Positions 1-11,911 of a stretch of DNA of 64,000 nucleotides are shown here, piece by piece. Made by a program: the position numbers and the translations under genes. Source of the stretch: Protula sp. h YS-2021 (Eukaryota; Annelida; Polychaeta; Sabellida; Serpulidae); contig OX457029.1 of assembly GCA_949752745.1 (NCBI GenBank), positions 43,572,500 to 43,636,499 on the forward strand, given 5' to 3'. How positions within the stretch are numbered: the first letter of the stretch is position 1; each line of letters begins with the position of its first letter. Under the pieces are notes generated by a model, which was not told where the DNA came from, searched no databases, and was given only the letters and a program-made list of their open reading frames with translations.

Positions 1-330
1 GAAAGAGGTGGGAGTAGGGCTTTGCCTTGTGCAGACAAAAGGATTAAGCGTATTAGCAGCACAAAGCGAATACTCAGGGCTACTCAAGAAAAGAGATCGA
101 ATCGAGGGGGCTTTAATTCAGAAATGATTTTATTATGATCATTTTGAAACCAAAAAGAAGTCCCGGTGGCTTCTGTTCTGTTTCTGAATAGAAACCCATG
201 GGCTTCTATATGATGGGAGGCTTCTTTTCGAAAACTCTTAGTTGCTATCTCCTTGAACTAAACGAAATCATATGGAAACACGAGTCAGTATCACACTTAA
301 ACAGACTACTATTGTGCAATTCAAACTCAC

Positions 331-2956
331 CAACTACATCAAGGAAAATGTTTTTCTTTATTATAGGAACTGTATTTATGGTACATTCATATTGACCACG
401 ATCACTCAACGTGACGTCAGTGATCTGTAAATTCCATGCCGTTATGAATGGTCGAGTAATGTACAGTCTGTTATCATCCATCAGTCGTCTGTCTTCATAT
501 GTAAGTACAACACCATCTTTCAACCATGCAACCTATTATAATGTTCAAAAAGTAATATATAAAGCAAGGTTTTAATAAAAATTATAAAAGGTCGTTTTTG
601 TTTCTCCCAATTATAAACGCGTAATTTTTATATAAAAATTTGAATTTGAAGAGACTTTTATCTAATTGGATTAAAGGCTGTTTTATAGGATGCATAGAAT
701 TTTGTACATTGAGAATTGATACAGCAATATATTTTGATTCAAATACATGCATATAATATGGTTTGTCTTGAAATAAAAAGACATGTCTTGTTACGGTGTG
801 AAGTATAACCATTGATTAAATACAGTGCCTAGGTCTTCATGTTTATGTGTTCATGATTATATACGCCATATAGTGATCAAATGAAATGTTACTATTATTT
901 GCAATAAGCATTGCGCATGTTTATATTCTGTGATCGTATGTGACATGAAATGTCATCATGTACCTTATAATCTGAAAGTGAATTGATTGTGCAAGGAAGT
1001 TCTGCAGTACTCCCAAACACCACTGTGACATTTGTTCTTGGCTCGTCAAACCACGGTTTGTGTTCATTGTCTACAATTGCAATTCAATCAACCAAATATT
1101 CATTTATTTTCAATGTTTTATTATATGTTGATACAAAATGTTCTACATGACAACATTCATACAGAGAATTTAGCGTTTTATTTTTTATCGAAAATGTCCA
1201 CCCATCTATCTAACACAGGTGGTCAAGACCAGGATCATGAGGTTTCACATTTCGTTACAGTGTATGTACTCTTGCTGATACATGCTTCCACTGACTTTAC
1301 CAACTGAAGTTTGTTACTATGCTTTATTGTTTATTTATCTGACCTTCTAATAAATTATAAACCGTCAATTCGTCATTTATAAGATTCTCGACACTTAAAG
1401 GGGCTGTTTCAGATAATCTGGAGATAAGCTTGTTCTCTGTTTACAAAGTTGCTGGCTCATACAGCGACTTTGTAAAGACGCTAAATTTTCTAGCAGCTTT
1501 GTAAAGTCCATGGTTTTACGCCTAAAAAATTTGACAGATCCGCTGAAATGAAATTGTGTAAGATATCAAATGAACTGATCACTCGCTGATAAATTGCAAT
1601 TACAAATGCAAGTGCAATTAAAGTGTTTTGTTTATAGGGATCTCTCGTATTGGGTTCGCATGATTTTAAATTGCAATTAAAGTGGGTTTTTTTTCGATTC
1701 ATATGTCGCATTGAGCTTCTGTGTATTGTTCATGAGTTTAAATTGGAATTAATGGTAATTATCTTGTAATCAACGTTAAATAAGTCGTGAGAATTGGTCC
1801 CTTAATTTGTTGATCAGCTGAGCCAAGAAATGTTTTATTTTTTCTAAGCTTTATTTATTTAAATTTACATTTAGATTTACATTACAAATGAGACGAAAAT
1901 ATCTACTAAAATAGCTAAATAAACCTACAAAAATTGCTTTGCTTTGCTTTGCATGATTATATTAGCGTGACTCGTTCTATATCAAATTTAATGTATGATC
2001 ATAATGAGATTCTGCCCCCGTTTTATACTCAATACGATAATCTCATCACAGGCTGGAGTAATTCGGCTCCAAATAATAAATTAGATCCATCACAAACCAG
2101 AGTACTTCATCCCAATTGATATGTTTTATTAAGCCATAATGAAAAAAAAAAACAATCTGCATCGTAATATCTTTTACCTAAAAGAAGTCTTTCAATAGTT
2201 AATTAAAAGATCGATTGCACATGAATCATGTAATTTTGATTACAATTATAAATAAACCATGTAACTTCAATTTAAAATCACACACAGTTCATGCGAACCC
2301 GATACGACCGAGCCCTATACACAAAACACTTTTAATTGCACTTGTATTTGTAATTGCAATTTATCAGCGAGTGATCAGTGCATTTGATATCTTACACAAT
2401 CTCATTTCAGCGGATCTGTCAAATTTTTTAGGCGTAAAACCATGGACTTTACAAAGCTGCTAGAAAATTTAGCGTCTTTACAAAATCGCTGTGTGAGCCA
2501 GCAACTTTACAAAGTCGCTGAAATTTTCAGCAGCTTTATAAAGCTGCTGATTTGACAGATCCGCTGTAACATATATATGCTACATGTCTCGCATGCTGAA
2601 CGAAGAGGGAGAGGTGTGAAGGGGACTTGGTCGAAGAAAAGTGATACTCGAGTAAAACGATTTCAATTAAATAACAGTAAGTAAAAAGGTTCCTGTTGAA
2701 GAAAAACTCACGGCATGATCTTTGCTCTTTGAAACTCTGTACCACTTAATTACAGCGATTATATAAGCACATTGAAACATTTAGTAACATTGAGAAATTT
2801 ACCCTTTTGTGTATGCTAGGAACTGACTAACTCACACAATAAACCAGTAGAGGCAGGGCATCTAATAGATAAAATAATATAAATCGTACCTGATTTGCAA
2901 TCCCAAATTTGAAATAAAACGCACAAAGCAAGTACGCATATGTCTTTCATTGCCAT
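331..2956 (-). CDS. Ig-superfamily protein (lachesin/neurotrimin/DPR-like), 5' part of gene, partial
   Basis: Three coding exons join in phase: 2956-2890, 1070-964 and 532-331. Exon 1 begins MAMKDICVLALCVLFQIWDC, a clear secretory signal peptide, and ends in phase 1 at GTACGA. Exon 2 encodes the first half of an Ig domain, with the B-strand cysteine in ELPCTIN, and ends at a phase-0 GT. Exon 3 supplies the C-strand tryptophan (VAWLKDG) and the F-strand motif LSDRGQYECTINTVP, then stops at GTGAGT in phase 1. Spacing and the DRGxYxC motif match the first Ig domain of invertebrate lachesin, DIP/DPR and IgLON cell-adhesion proteins (family knowledge). Such proteins are secreted or membrane-anchored and act in cell-cell recognition. 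Later Ig domains and any anchor lie beyond position 1, so the exact family cannot be fixed. The exon 2 acceptor has a weak pyrimidine tract. Intron 1 holds a foldback element. Confidence 0.8.
1440..2580. mobile_element. Foldback element with ~250-bp inverted arms
   Basis: The arm at about 1443-1690 is repeated in reverse complement at about 2265-2518. Both carry AGCAGCTTTGTAAAGTCCAT, then the element word TTTGACAGATCCGCTGA, then a TGCAATTACAAATxCAAGTG tract. The centre at 1700-2260 shows no coding sign. The right end, GATTTGACAGATCCGCTGTA at 2557-2572, recurs inverted at about 15134. Short open frames in each arm are mirror images and not genes. It lies in intron 1 of the IgSF gene. Confidence 0.75.
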
Positions 2957-3390
2957 TTTTTACATTAAAGTTTAAACGGTATAAAGCATGCACAACCGCT
3001 TTAAATACGAAGAGTCCTGTGTTCAACATAGAATTATTATATCCATTTTTATAAGAACCTATCCAGATATGTTTTTCTATATAAAACAGAATACTCAGCT
3101 GTATTTGACAAAAGGCGTATTTGTTGAGACCGAAATAACCTTTCATATGTTTTTGAAATTATACATCTGGAGTAAAACACATTTGCCATTTGGAAACTCA
3201 GTTTTCCAAATAGGAATATTTTTGTAGTTGTACAAAGGCTTCTTCCTTTTTTCCTTTTTTTTTTTTTTTGGCTATTTTTGCTATTTGGATGGTTTCAGAG
3301 AACTCCTCCAAGACTATTTGACGTAAAGTTCAATTTTATACACAAGTGGAACGTGATAACAGTTTGAAAAATAGTAAAATTTTTGATTGT
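2581..3390. other. 5' flank and exon 1 surroundings of the IgSF gene
   Basis: Apart from the exon at 2890-2956 this holds AT-rich sequence and a poly-T run at 3248-3270. The promoter should lie above 2956, but no core element is convincing. Confidence 0.3.
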
Positions 3391-4290
3391 AACCCTTAAG
3401 GTCAAGCTGAAATTCAAGCACTATTTTTACTTTTTGACATCGACTTCGACAAGGGTCAAGGTCAAAGTGAAGTCAAGATGTCTTTAAGACGATTTACTAC
3501 GAAACCGGAAAGAAACAGGGCTTAAATCACCGTTTGATAATATGTACGCGTTAAGTAGAGGTAACCTCATGACCTGAATCTTGAACCTGGAGGTCACGAT
3601 GCATCTCAAAAACGTGAAGATGGGACGATTTAGAGTTCAGCTGTGAGCCTTTTTCAATGAAAGGTACTTTGCCCCGTCCTCCTACCATCACTTCAACCAA
3701 AACCGGGAGCTGAGAGTTGCCTCAAAACCCGTTGCCAATAGAGCGCTTTTGAGCTTATTCTGATTAGGTTAGATAATGGGTACCATGGTCGGATACCGGA
3801 AGTTGACCAGTGTCTCAAAACAGGAGCAGTAGCTATTTGGGTTCATTTTCGACCGTTTTAGACTACAAATCATTACATAAGAAATATCTTGGTCCATTTA
3901 CCTTCAAGGTCAAAAACCTGAAGCTGACCACTTTCTCAAAAACCTTCAAAGATGGGGGAATTTAAGGTCATTCTAGCTTTTCATATGAGAGGCGCCTTGA
4001 GATTGGCCTTGTCTGTTGAAGTCAAATTGACAATTACTTCGAAGTTGCAAATTACCTTAAAATATTGGAATTGATTATGAGCTCACTTTCGGCTGTTTTA
4101 GCCAAAACATTTCAAGGCCAAGGCCAAAAACCAGAAACCATCACCGTTATAGAAGTTCGGAAAAAGTAAAGTGCAACCACATGATCTGGGTCTTGGCATT
4201 GCCTGTCAAGCCATATGCAACATGATATAAGTTTCCCGAAGACCATGTCTCACCAAGGAGGTCATTCTTCAATTTAGCGGAATTCGGTCT
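3390..4290. repeat. Degenerate tandem repeat, ~240-bp period, AAGGTCAA-rich
   Basis: Phrases such as AAGGTCAA, GAAGTTGACCA, TCTCAAAA and TTTTCGxCxGTTTTAG recur at loose intervals (about 3393, 3440, 3800, 3912, 4090, 4118). This fits an old, decayed tandem or interspersed repeat. No coding frame or domain is visible. Copy boundaries cannot be set by eye. Confidence 0.4.
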
Positions 4291-4589
4291 AGTTAAATGT
4301 GTTTGTTTGTATTTACCGAGTTAGTCAGTGCAAGAAAACACACGAGACAGTGAACTACTTAGCAGAGGAAACACCATTGTTGATGCCTGTCATGATCAAT
4401 AGTCCTGATGCGAACGAAGTAAGATAAACACACACCACGCGGCGCTGTCACAGACGCGCAGCTAGATCCAATCACTAGAATAGTGACTTTAAAGTGCTCG
4501 AATGCAAGTCAATAAGAATGTATTTTTTTGTAGATTTTTGCTGAAAAACAAAAAGTTCCCTCCCTGTCTGGTTTTTTGAACGATATCAC

Positions 4590-5115
4590 CATAGCCGGGA
4601 GTACCATGCGAAACTTCAGAACTCCAGAAAATGTCAATCGTTATCGGCAGGCTAGACTTAAATACCGAAGTGCTCGTTATAACTCCGCCGTCGCACGGTA
4701 CTAGTTTTAGCTTGGATAGCATTGTGATTGATGAATCACATGGTAGCAGAACGGAGAGTGCAAAAACATTGGAATAATATTTGATTTACATTTGACACCA
4801 GAAAAGGAAATATCGCAGCGCTGTAAGCCGTGCCTATATCACCTCAGGAACATTCGCTCCATACGGCCATACATCTCACAGGACTCCTGTGAGAAGATAG
4901 GACATGCACTGATATCCTCCAGGTTGGACTACGGCAATGCAATACTATATGGTCTTCCTAAATGCCGCGTCAGTCAGCTACAACGGATACAAAATATTGC
5001 CGCTCGCTTTGTGACGTGCAATAGAAAATATGACCACATCACCCCATTTTAAAATCGCTTTTATGTTGTTGTACCGTGTCTTTGAATATTGTTTAGAACT
5101 AGGCACGTAAAATCT
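4590..5115 (+). pseudogene. Decayed non-LTR retrotransposon, C-terminal reverse transcriptase part
   Basis: Reading through frameshifts, 4760-5052 encodes NIGIIFDLHLTPEKEI followed by YHLRNIRSIRPYISQD and SSRLDYGNAILYGLP, ending at a KYDHITP-like tail. These are the familiar end-of-RT blocks of CR1/L2/Jockey-type LINEs (family knowledge: LGVIFD, YHLRNI, SRLDYCNALLYGLP, KYDHITP). Upstream, 4675-4760 shows a related but frameshifted and stop-bearing stretch. The sequence then dissolves near 5115. No endonuclease domain or complete frame remains, so this is a 5'-truncated dead copy. Clade assignment is uncertain. Confidence 0.75.
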
Positions 5116-5124
5116 GTTTACTAT

Positions 5125-5220
5125 TTACTAGCTATTAAGAAATTATCAATTTCGACAAAATATCTCGGGTTTCATTCTCGACAGAATGGCCTTTGACAAA
5201 ATCTCTGGATACCATAAATT
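5125..5220 (+). repeat. Solo right end of the 6.5-kb TIR element
   Basis: The stretch starting GCTATTAAGAAATTAT and running through TTTCGACAAAATATCTCG to TCTGGATACC matches the right end of the element at 6512-7290 with many substitutions. It is a solo end or truncated copy. Confidence 0.6.
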
Positions 5221-6511
5221 GCACCGCCATAACGCCCGACGACATAACGCCTACCCACCAAACATCTTATTGTTTGTAACAAGAATAAATCAAGCAATTA
5301 AGAAAGTAGATATTTACTGCCCTATAAGGCACTTTCGACACACCGAGTCTATTCCAGAAAGGACTAACGCACAGTAATGACTAAAAAACTTCTATAATAC
5401 TCTATATAAATCAAGGAGACTGAACATTCCGAGAAGGCTCACTGCATGGCAAGTGCCTTACTACGCCCAGGACAAAAATATCCAAATTCTTATTTGTTCG
5501 ACATACTCCTGTTTTAAACAACAGGGTGTTAACACTTCATAATATGTTGGACATACAAACACCCTCAAGACGTCAAGTCACGTGACTAAAAAGATCTCCA
5601 ATAATATCCCGAAAACCTAGCATAAAAGAAAGTTTTTAATCCGTTTTGAATTACAACTATGGTTTAAGACTGCCATAGCCGTAGGCTTTCTCGATACAAC
5701 ACTCGCTTTATCAGCATTTCCAATTCAAATGATGGGAAAGCGACTGACGCAAGTTTACGCCATAAGACAATAAAACACAGCGCTCATCTTAATATATTTA
5801 TTACAATTTTTAAACATAAATCAAGGATGGCAAATGTGAAAACGTATCACAACCAACATCGAGCTACGACATTGCACAAAAAACTGACTATACAGGTGGA
5901 CACAAAAATTCGGATGTTCAACCCGTGTCTTTTCTGCCATTTTTTTTATAAATGTTTGGCTGATTTGAAACCATTTGATTTTGGTTTCGTTTGGCTTAGA
6001 ATTTTTGTCCACCCATGCACACTGACATGCACAGGTATTGCTCACGCGGAAGCACTAGTAAGCAACAAAGCAAAAACTAACACTTTATTTTTAAAACAAT
6101 ATTTTTTTAAATATTTTTAAAACTAATTTATACAAGTATTTTTGTCGCTATAAGAAAGAAAACTTCAATTCGTTGGAATGATGATCGTTCCCTTAACTTT
6201 TTAACAAAACTTTTTCAGCGACTTAGATCAGATCTCAATTATGACGCTTTGGGTCTTTCCCGAAGAAATACTCCAGGTTAAGTGTCAACTACGCTTTACG
6301 CTCCAGAAGAAACGCGACAAAACCACGCCAGAGAGCTACTACAAAATGCTACTCAGCCCCCCTCCGCCTCCCCTCAACCCCGCCAGACAGCCCGCACAGC
6401 ACAAATGTGCGTTGAAATTTATATACAGTACATACTCTGCGAAATAACTTACAGCAGAACAATGTAATGTACAGTAAAGCGAAGCGGGCGCAATAATGCA
6501 CATCCACTATG
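5221..6511. other. Intergenic, no recognised gene
   Basis: Several overlapping short open frames on both strands show no domain, no matching splice signals and no codon bias. I see only AT-rich unique sequence and a C-rich patch at 6356-6385. Confidence 0.3.
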
Positions 6512-7290
6512 GTATCCAGACATTTTGTCGAAAGACAGTTTTTCGGAAGACATTTTGTTGAAATTTAGGTATTGCTGTTCGTTGTTGTTGTTGCTTTTTT
6601 TTTCTTTTCTTTTTTTTTTTTCTTTTTTTTTTTTTGGAAGAACTCTTTATTTCATTTATCCAAATCAAAGAAGTTACGCTTACTGCCTGGTAATTGCAAT
6701 TACAAGCTTATTGCAATTACTAGAATGAAAGTGGTCACGCTTTATGTTATCGACTGTTCCATCCTTCGTATTGGTTATTTGTTCTGGGTTCGTTGCGTAG
6801 GATGGCGTAGCCAACGTTCTACGGTTCGGGGGGGGGGGTCTTCGTTGCCTCGTCGGAAAGTTCCGGTCACGGAGGTGGCGTCGTCAACGTTCCACAGTTT
6901 GGACGGGAACCTCGGCGGGATATGTCTGAAGCGTATAGCCGCCTGGTCATTCGGGTCGGCGTTGCCTCGTCGGAAGGTTCACGTTACGCAGGTGGCGTCG
7001 AAGTAATTCAGAAGCGGAACAGCTTGCTTAGGAACACTCTGCCACAGGCACGCCACTCCAGCAGGAATGGCAGCTACGGAGAGAAATGCTAGCCCGTTTA
7101 GCTTTTTAGAGAACATGCGGAATTCCCCTCTAAAAAATGTATTTATTTTCAGGAAATAACAAAAAATCGTTCCCTTCTCAATAAAAAAAACAGCTATTAG
7201 GAAATTATAAAATTCGACAAAATGTCTCGAGGTTCACTTTCGACAAAATATCCTTCGACAAACTGTCTTCCGACAAAATGTCGTGGATTC
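6512..7290. mobile_element. Non-autonomous element with repetitive terminal inverted repeats
   Basis: The left end reads TCCAGACATTTTGTCGAAAG and continues with further GACATTTTGTxG words. The right end, read in reverse, gives CACGACATTTTGTCGGAAG, then CAGTTTGTCGAAGGATATTT. The arms are about 55-95 bp and themselves contain 3-4 short repeats. The centre holds a poly-T stretch (6595-6635), a G9 run near 6828 and a GC-richer tract (6780-7005) with two similar GCCTCGTCGGAAxGTTC blocks. No transposase domain is seen. Confidence 0.65.
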
Positions 7291-8740
7291 ACTATACACA
7301 CATTTCACTTCTCTCTGAATACAGCGATGTTGCTGGCTAGGAATTAACTCCTTGTCGTTCACAAACTTGTGGCACGTAAGTCATAGTACTGACGTCAACT
7401 GACCAAACGTCTTAGATACGATTTGTTGCTTAACTAGCACTGTTCTGTGTATTATATATACACAAACAAAACTTGACAAAAATAAATGATCACTTTCTAT
7501 GTTAATATCCAGTGGCATGGTTCATGAGAATACGACGCAATAATAGCATTGTAATCAAAAGCAGCTACAGTTGCTAGGCAACCACGACAGGACAAACAGT
7601 TACAAGAGCGATGATTAGATTAGATTAAAGCTTAAAAAATATATATAATTACAATAAAACATGCAAGCGTGGGCAATAAGGACTTCACGTGATCACAGAA
7701 TGTATTTCATTTGATTATTTTATAAACTTAAAATTTTATTAGTTCAGTTTGTAAGACAGGATATATCAGTCGTAAAGTTCGTTTTGGAATGTTGTTCCCT
7801 GCTCTTCTATGTTTACTTACATCTCCCGTCAACAGAAGGGTGCTTAAAAGAATAGGAAATGAAAGTCACACCAGAACGAATTCTGCAACATTACTGATTC
7901 TATAAATAACCACGTTTCCAACAGGGCCATTATGCATCCATGCAAGGGTTCTTTCAATTTTGTACATACCCTCACTTCCGCATTCGCCCCACACCCAACA
8001 ACAACTGAAGAGATAGTCCGTCACATCTCTCTTCTATTAAAGCAAGTGGCGTGGCATAGCAGAGGCAAGTGTAATTTACATATTATTTCTTTAACATATT
8101 TAAAATATTAATTTCAACTTTTCTTTTTAACCACCTCTTTCAAGTAACGCCGTGTACGTTCTCAATTGCCTGAGAATGAAGTAGAAACTGAAATCATACA
8201 TTAAAACTAGATCTATTTTCTGTTTCTGAAACAGACATTCTCTCTGAAATAAATGTGCGCTAGATTTGAAATTAACAGTAACCTTCAAAGATCAGTCTAA
8301 TGGAAGTATATGTGATTTGTTTTATGTATAACATTTCGATATACAGTAAACCATTCAGAAAGCTAACATTCATTTCTAACGTATATTTCAGATCTTTGGC
8401 AACGAGAAAGTTCTGACATAAATGCAAACGATGAGAACTAAGATAATTTGAGGCAAGACACATTTGCATGTTCAGTAGTGAGAAAACAATTCAACAAATA
8501 TCCGAGTTGCCTCACAGATTCATCTCAACTTTGAACTTTGACAACAACAATTCCCAGCTCGCATGCCAAAACCAGTTTTTACAATGAGCACCCAACGACC
8601 TGTGGCGAGCTGGTTACCTCCTAAATCCAGCTAGGGATGGAAAAAAAAAAGGAAAAAAAGGTTACGGAACAGATCGCAGATACAATTTGACAAGGGGTCA
8701 CTAGAGCTGAATAACATTTCTAAACGAATAACTTGTTTTC
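7291..8740. other. Intergenic, nothing recognised
   Basis: AT-rich sequence between two repeats. No exon, RNA gene or ordered repeat could be supported. Confidence 0.3.
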
Positions 8741-8744
8741 TTTC

Positions 8745-8925
8745 TTTTTAACGGTATGACCGGAAGACTCAGTCGGTATTAATGCCAATATCATGACGGT
8801 TAATCTCACCTACTGCATTCACTTAACCGAAGCTTACAATGTCGAGCCGGATTCGAACCCGGGACCATCAGATTAACAGACAAAGGGTCCAACCATCTGA
8901 GCCACCCGTTACCCCCATACAGGAG
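8745..8925 (-). repeat. tRNA-derived SINE
   Basis: On the minus strand a tRNA-like head includes an A-box-like GGTGGCTCAGATGGTTGG (about 8908-8891), an anticodon-arm-like CTGTTAATC and a B-box GGTTCGAATCC (about 8860-8850). A non-tRNA body follows and ends near GACTGAGTCTTCCGGTCATA. The tRNA fold is imperfect and no discrete tRNA end exists, so it is a SINE and not a tRNA gene. Tail-like pieces GATGACCGGAAG recur at 17844 and 23937. Confidence 0.75.
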
Positions 8926-9645
8926 TAACAAGCTTAAAGTGTGAATAACAAGCATAAAGGTGTTGAAACCTAACTTCCGTCTAAAAAAATCTTGTGTGAA
9001 TGTCTCTGCTTGCAGATATCTTGCCTATTACCAGGAGTGTGTTGGAAGTCAGATATATTTTAAATTCCAATATGTAGAGCTGAGAAGATTCTGGAATTTG
9101 AAAAAGTTCCGATAAACAAGTCGCTGCTTCGCGTTTTCTTAGCTTAGAAGAGGTTTGTCACCTGGAATGCTCCAGTGAGAACTTATATCTATCGGCATAA
9201 CAACATATATCGAAAAATGTTAAGAAATTTCCTGGAAATTGACGCTGATATATGGGTTACCAATCTGTATCTATTACACCTATACAATACCAACATTTCG
9301 ATCAAAACGTAGCAAAACTTGCTTCGGTTTTATTACATCAGCAGTACAATTAGAGACTGCATTTTTTTCAGATCTAACAATTTGATTACTGTTAACCAGA
9401 ACAGCCCCAGCCGGGACACCCGGAAAACTGACTTAAAAACGTAATTTTTCGAACAGTAAACATAACATAACATATATTTTCAATACAAACGAACTTTTAC
9501 AAAATAAAACTAAAACTAAAAAAAATGTTAAACATGGTTTTTTTTTTTTTTGTGGGTTACGTAAACTACTGTTTTTGTTTAATTTTCTCTCCACAAACAT
9601 ACAGTCCAAAAATGATAATCTCACAATAAATACCATGATACGTGT

Positions 9646-9755
9646 TTTTATTAAAGATCTTAAACATCATTCGTTCAACGGCAACAGATTTTCGCAGCAG
9701 CTATTATTTCAAGAAATTATCAAAATGTACAAAAATATTTAATTGGTGTTTTATT
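9646..9755 (-). promoter_or_regulatory. Candidate polyadenylation signals of the SorCS gene
   Basis: AATAAA occurs on the minus strand at 9755-9750, about 90 bp past the stop, and another hexamer at 9652-9647. Both are plausible; transcript evidence is absent. Confidence 0.4.
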
Positions 9756-9844
9756 TACAATACATAGGCGAAAGGCAATATTGATGCCATAAATCTACAT
9801 TTCGTATTAAAATGCAAACATCTTAGAACATTTTCACAGGTTTC

Positions 9845-10076
9845 TCATTGGCCCTGCCCAGAACTGACGACACCTAGAGGATCGCCAGCATCCACAACCA
9901 AGCGGTTGTCGTTGTCTGGTGGGTTGTTAGGGTCCAGGAGCGGGTCGTCATCGTCGTCGTTAAGGGTGTTGTCGTCATCATCGTCGTCGTCGTCAAGGAG
10001 ACTATTACCTGCCTCATCCGGTCGCTGTGAGCGACTCCTTAACAACCGATACCGGTTGCCAAGCATCCTCGACTTC
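9845..10076 (-). CDS. SORCS: SorCS exon 23: cytoplasmic tail with poly-Asp tracts
   Basis: This final exon begins in phase 2 after an AG at 10078-10077 and ends at TGA 9847-9845. It encodes the cytosolic tail. An SLL motif leads straight into eight aspartates, then NTLN, five more aspartates and PLLDP. Dileucine motifs next to acidic residues are sorting-signal-like (family knowledge); their use here is inference. The Asp runs come from imperfect GAC/GAT triplets (plus strand 9945-10002), so length may vary between alleles. The plus-strand serine-rich frame across this exon is a shadow. Confidence 0.88.
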
Positions 10077-11272
10077 CTAAGAAATCAAAACAGACAAATA
10101 AACCGAACGCTGAATTTCATTGATCACTTATCAGGACATATGACACTGTTACACTGAAAAAATAAAATATCTGTGATATCTTCGTTATTTCAAGCTTAAA
10201 TACAGGTTCTTACTAAGCACATCACAGGACACACATATAGCAGCATACTGGAAGCTGGATATTTTTTTTCAGATGTCAGAACAGTAAAGCAAAGACTAAG
10301 AGGGCGTGCGTACCTCCTGTAATAGAAGACCACCAGACCAATAACAAGAGCCGTCACCACGAGAGCTATGGGGAGACACACGTAGAGGGCAGTCAGGTTC
10401 TTGTCGCTGGCGTTGTGTACGGTTCGATCCGGAGCTGCAAAGGCAAACCAGAAAATGAAATACACACCCTGTGACATGCTGGCAAAGGTTCGCGTAACAC
10501 GAAATCCAGAAAAGCCAAGTAGGCGGGGCTGACTTGCGTCATTCTTGCGTCATTCCGTACGTCACGGTTGTAAACAGGCATTACCCAATACTTTATTTTT
10601 CTTTTAAAAAATTAACACACGTCATCACTTAGCTTTCTCTCAAAACTGAATCCCGGTCATTGTCATGGCAACTTACTTATTATTTCGGCTTTTATGGCTT
10701 GTACGTTCTCGTCCCGCCCGTAATCATTTTTATCTAGTTCAATCGTCAAATGCTTGTCGTTAACTCGCTTGGACAAAGTGGTTGCCAAAATGTTGACATC
10801 AGGAGCATTTGTTTGTAGCTGAGAGCGCGGCAGAATGGACACATCGACTATGGTTTCACCAGTTTTATCGTCCCAACCCGTTACTACTTCTAGCCGCGTG
10901 TGGTCGACATCCAACAGCTGAAATGCAAACAAGAATTTGCAGGCTTATATTTCATATATGGCTTATACCGTAACGCTTATACAGGAACAGCCTTGTAGAG
11001 AACGACCTGCCGACCCAAGCCTTAACTTACTGACATCACCAGTAGCACTCTGTAAAAAAACACTCCATCATTCAAGCCACGTTTAAGTCCTGACCAAACG
11101 ATCACTCATAAGGGTCAGAACATGGTAAGAGTTAACAGACAGAACACACCGATGACCGATCACCTGAAATCACATACGATTGATCTGCACCAAATGATCG
11201 GCGTGTTATCTTGAGACATCACAATGAACAGTCAGCAGAAGTGGGATATATTTTTTTTTCGTTACTTGCTAA

Positions 11273-11322
<50 letters not shown>

Positions 11323-11877
11323 GCATTCCTGAAGCCTACCGCCATCACAGCTTCCTTGACATTTAGAGCAAACTGATTGGCCCACACTGGCTTCCTTTGG
11401 CTGATGTCATTCAGTTCTTTATTGAACCGCAGCTGTACCGTCACCAAAGTACCTATGCAATAAATGATACACAATGCACAGCCATTCTAACCCACTGTTT
11501 TCTCATGTTTATATTCCGCAGTAAGAAGGAAGCCACTTTATTTCGTCATCCAGGCCAAGCCATTAGTGACGTCATTGAGTGTTTACATAACAGATTGGCA
11601 GAACTTGGAAACTTCCCTTCATTTGATTCACGACCTGCTTGAAAATCATTGGCTACTTGCAAGGACACTTACGGGTGGCGCAAGCCACAATCTTATACCA
11701 ACTACACCAGTGTCAGTTAGCACAGAGATTTCGTAAAGAATCGTCTGAAACCACTTTTTTTTAGGAGGGGCATGCAGTAGAACATTGACAGGTTGGCGGC
11801 AATCCTTAATACAGTGCCCTGACTACAGCAAAATTAGCATCACATCGAGTACCAAAAATGCGCACAAAGGCCTGTAT

Positions 11878-11911
<34 letters not shown>

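Noticed and set aside
8850..8910. A genuine tRNA-Asn gene
   Set aside because: A and B boxes are present but stems mispair, there is no proper acceptor end and a SINE body follows.
9906..10157. Plus-strand serine-rich open frame
   Set aside because: It is the antisense of the poly-aspartate SorCS tail exon and has no domain of its own.
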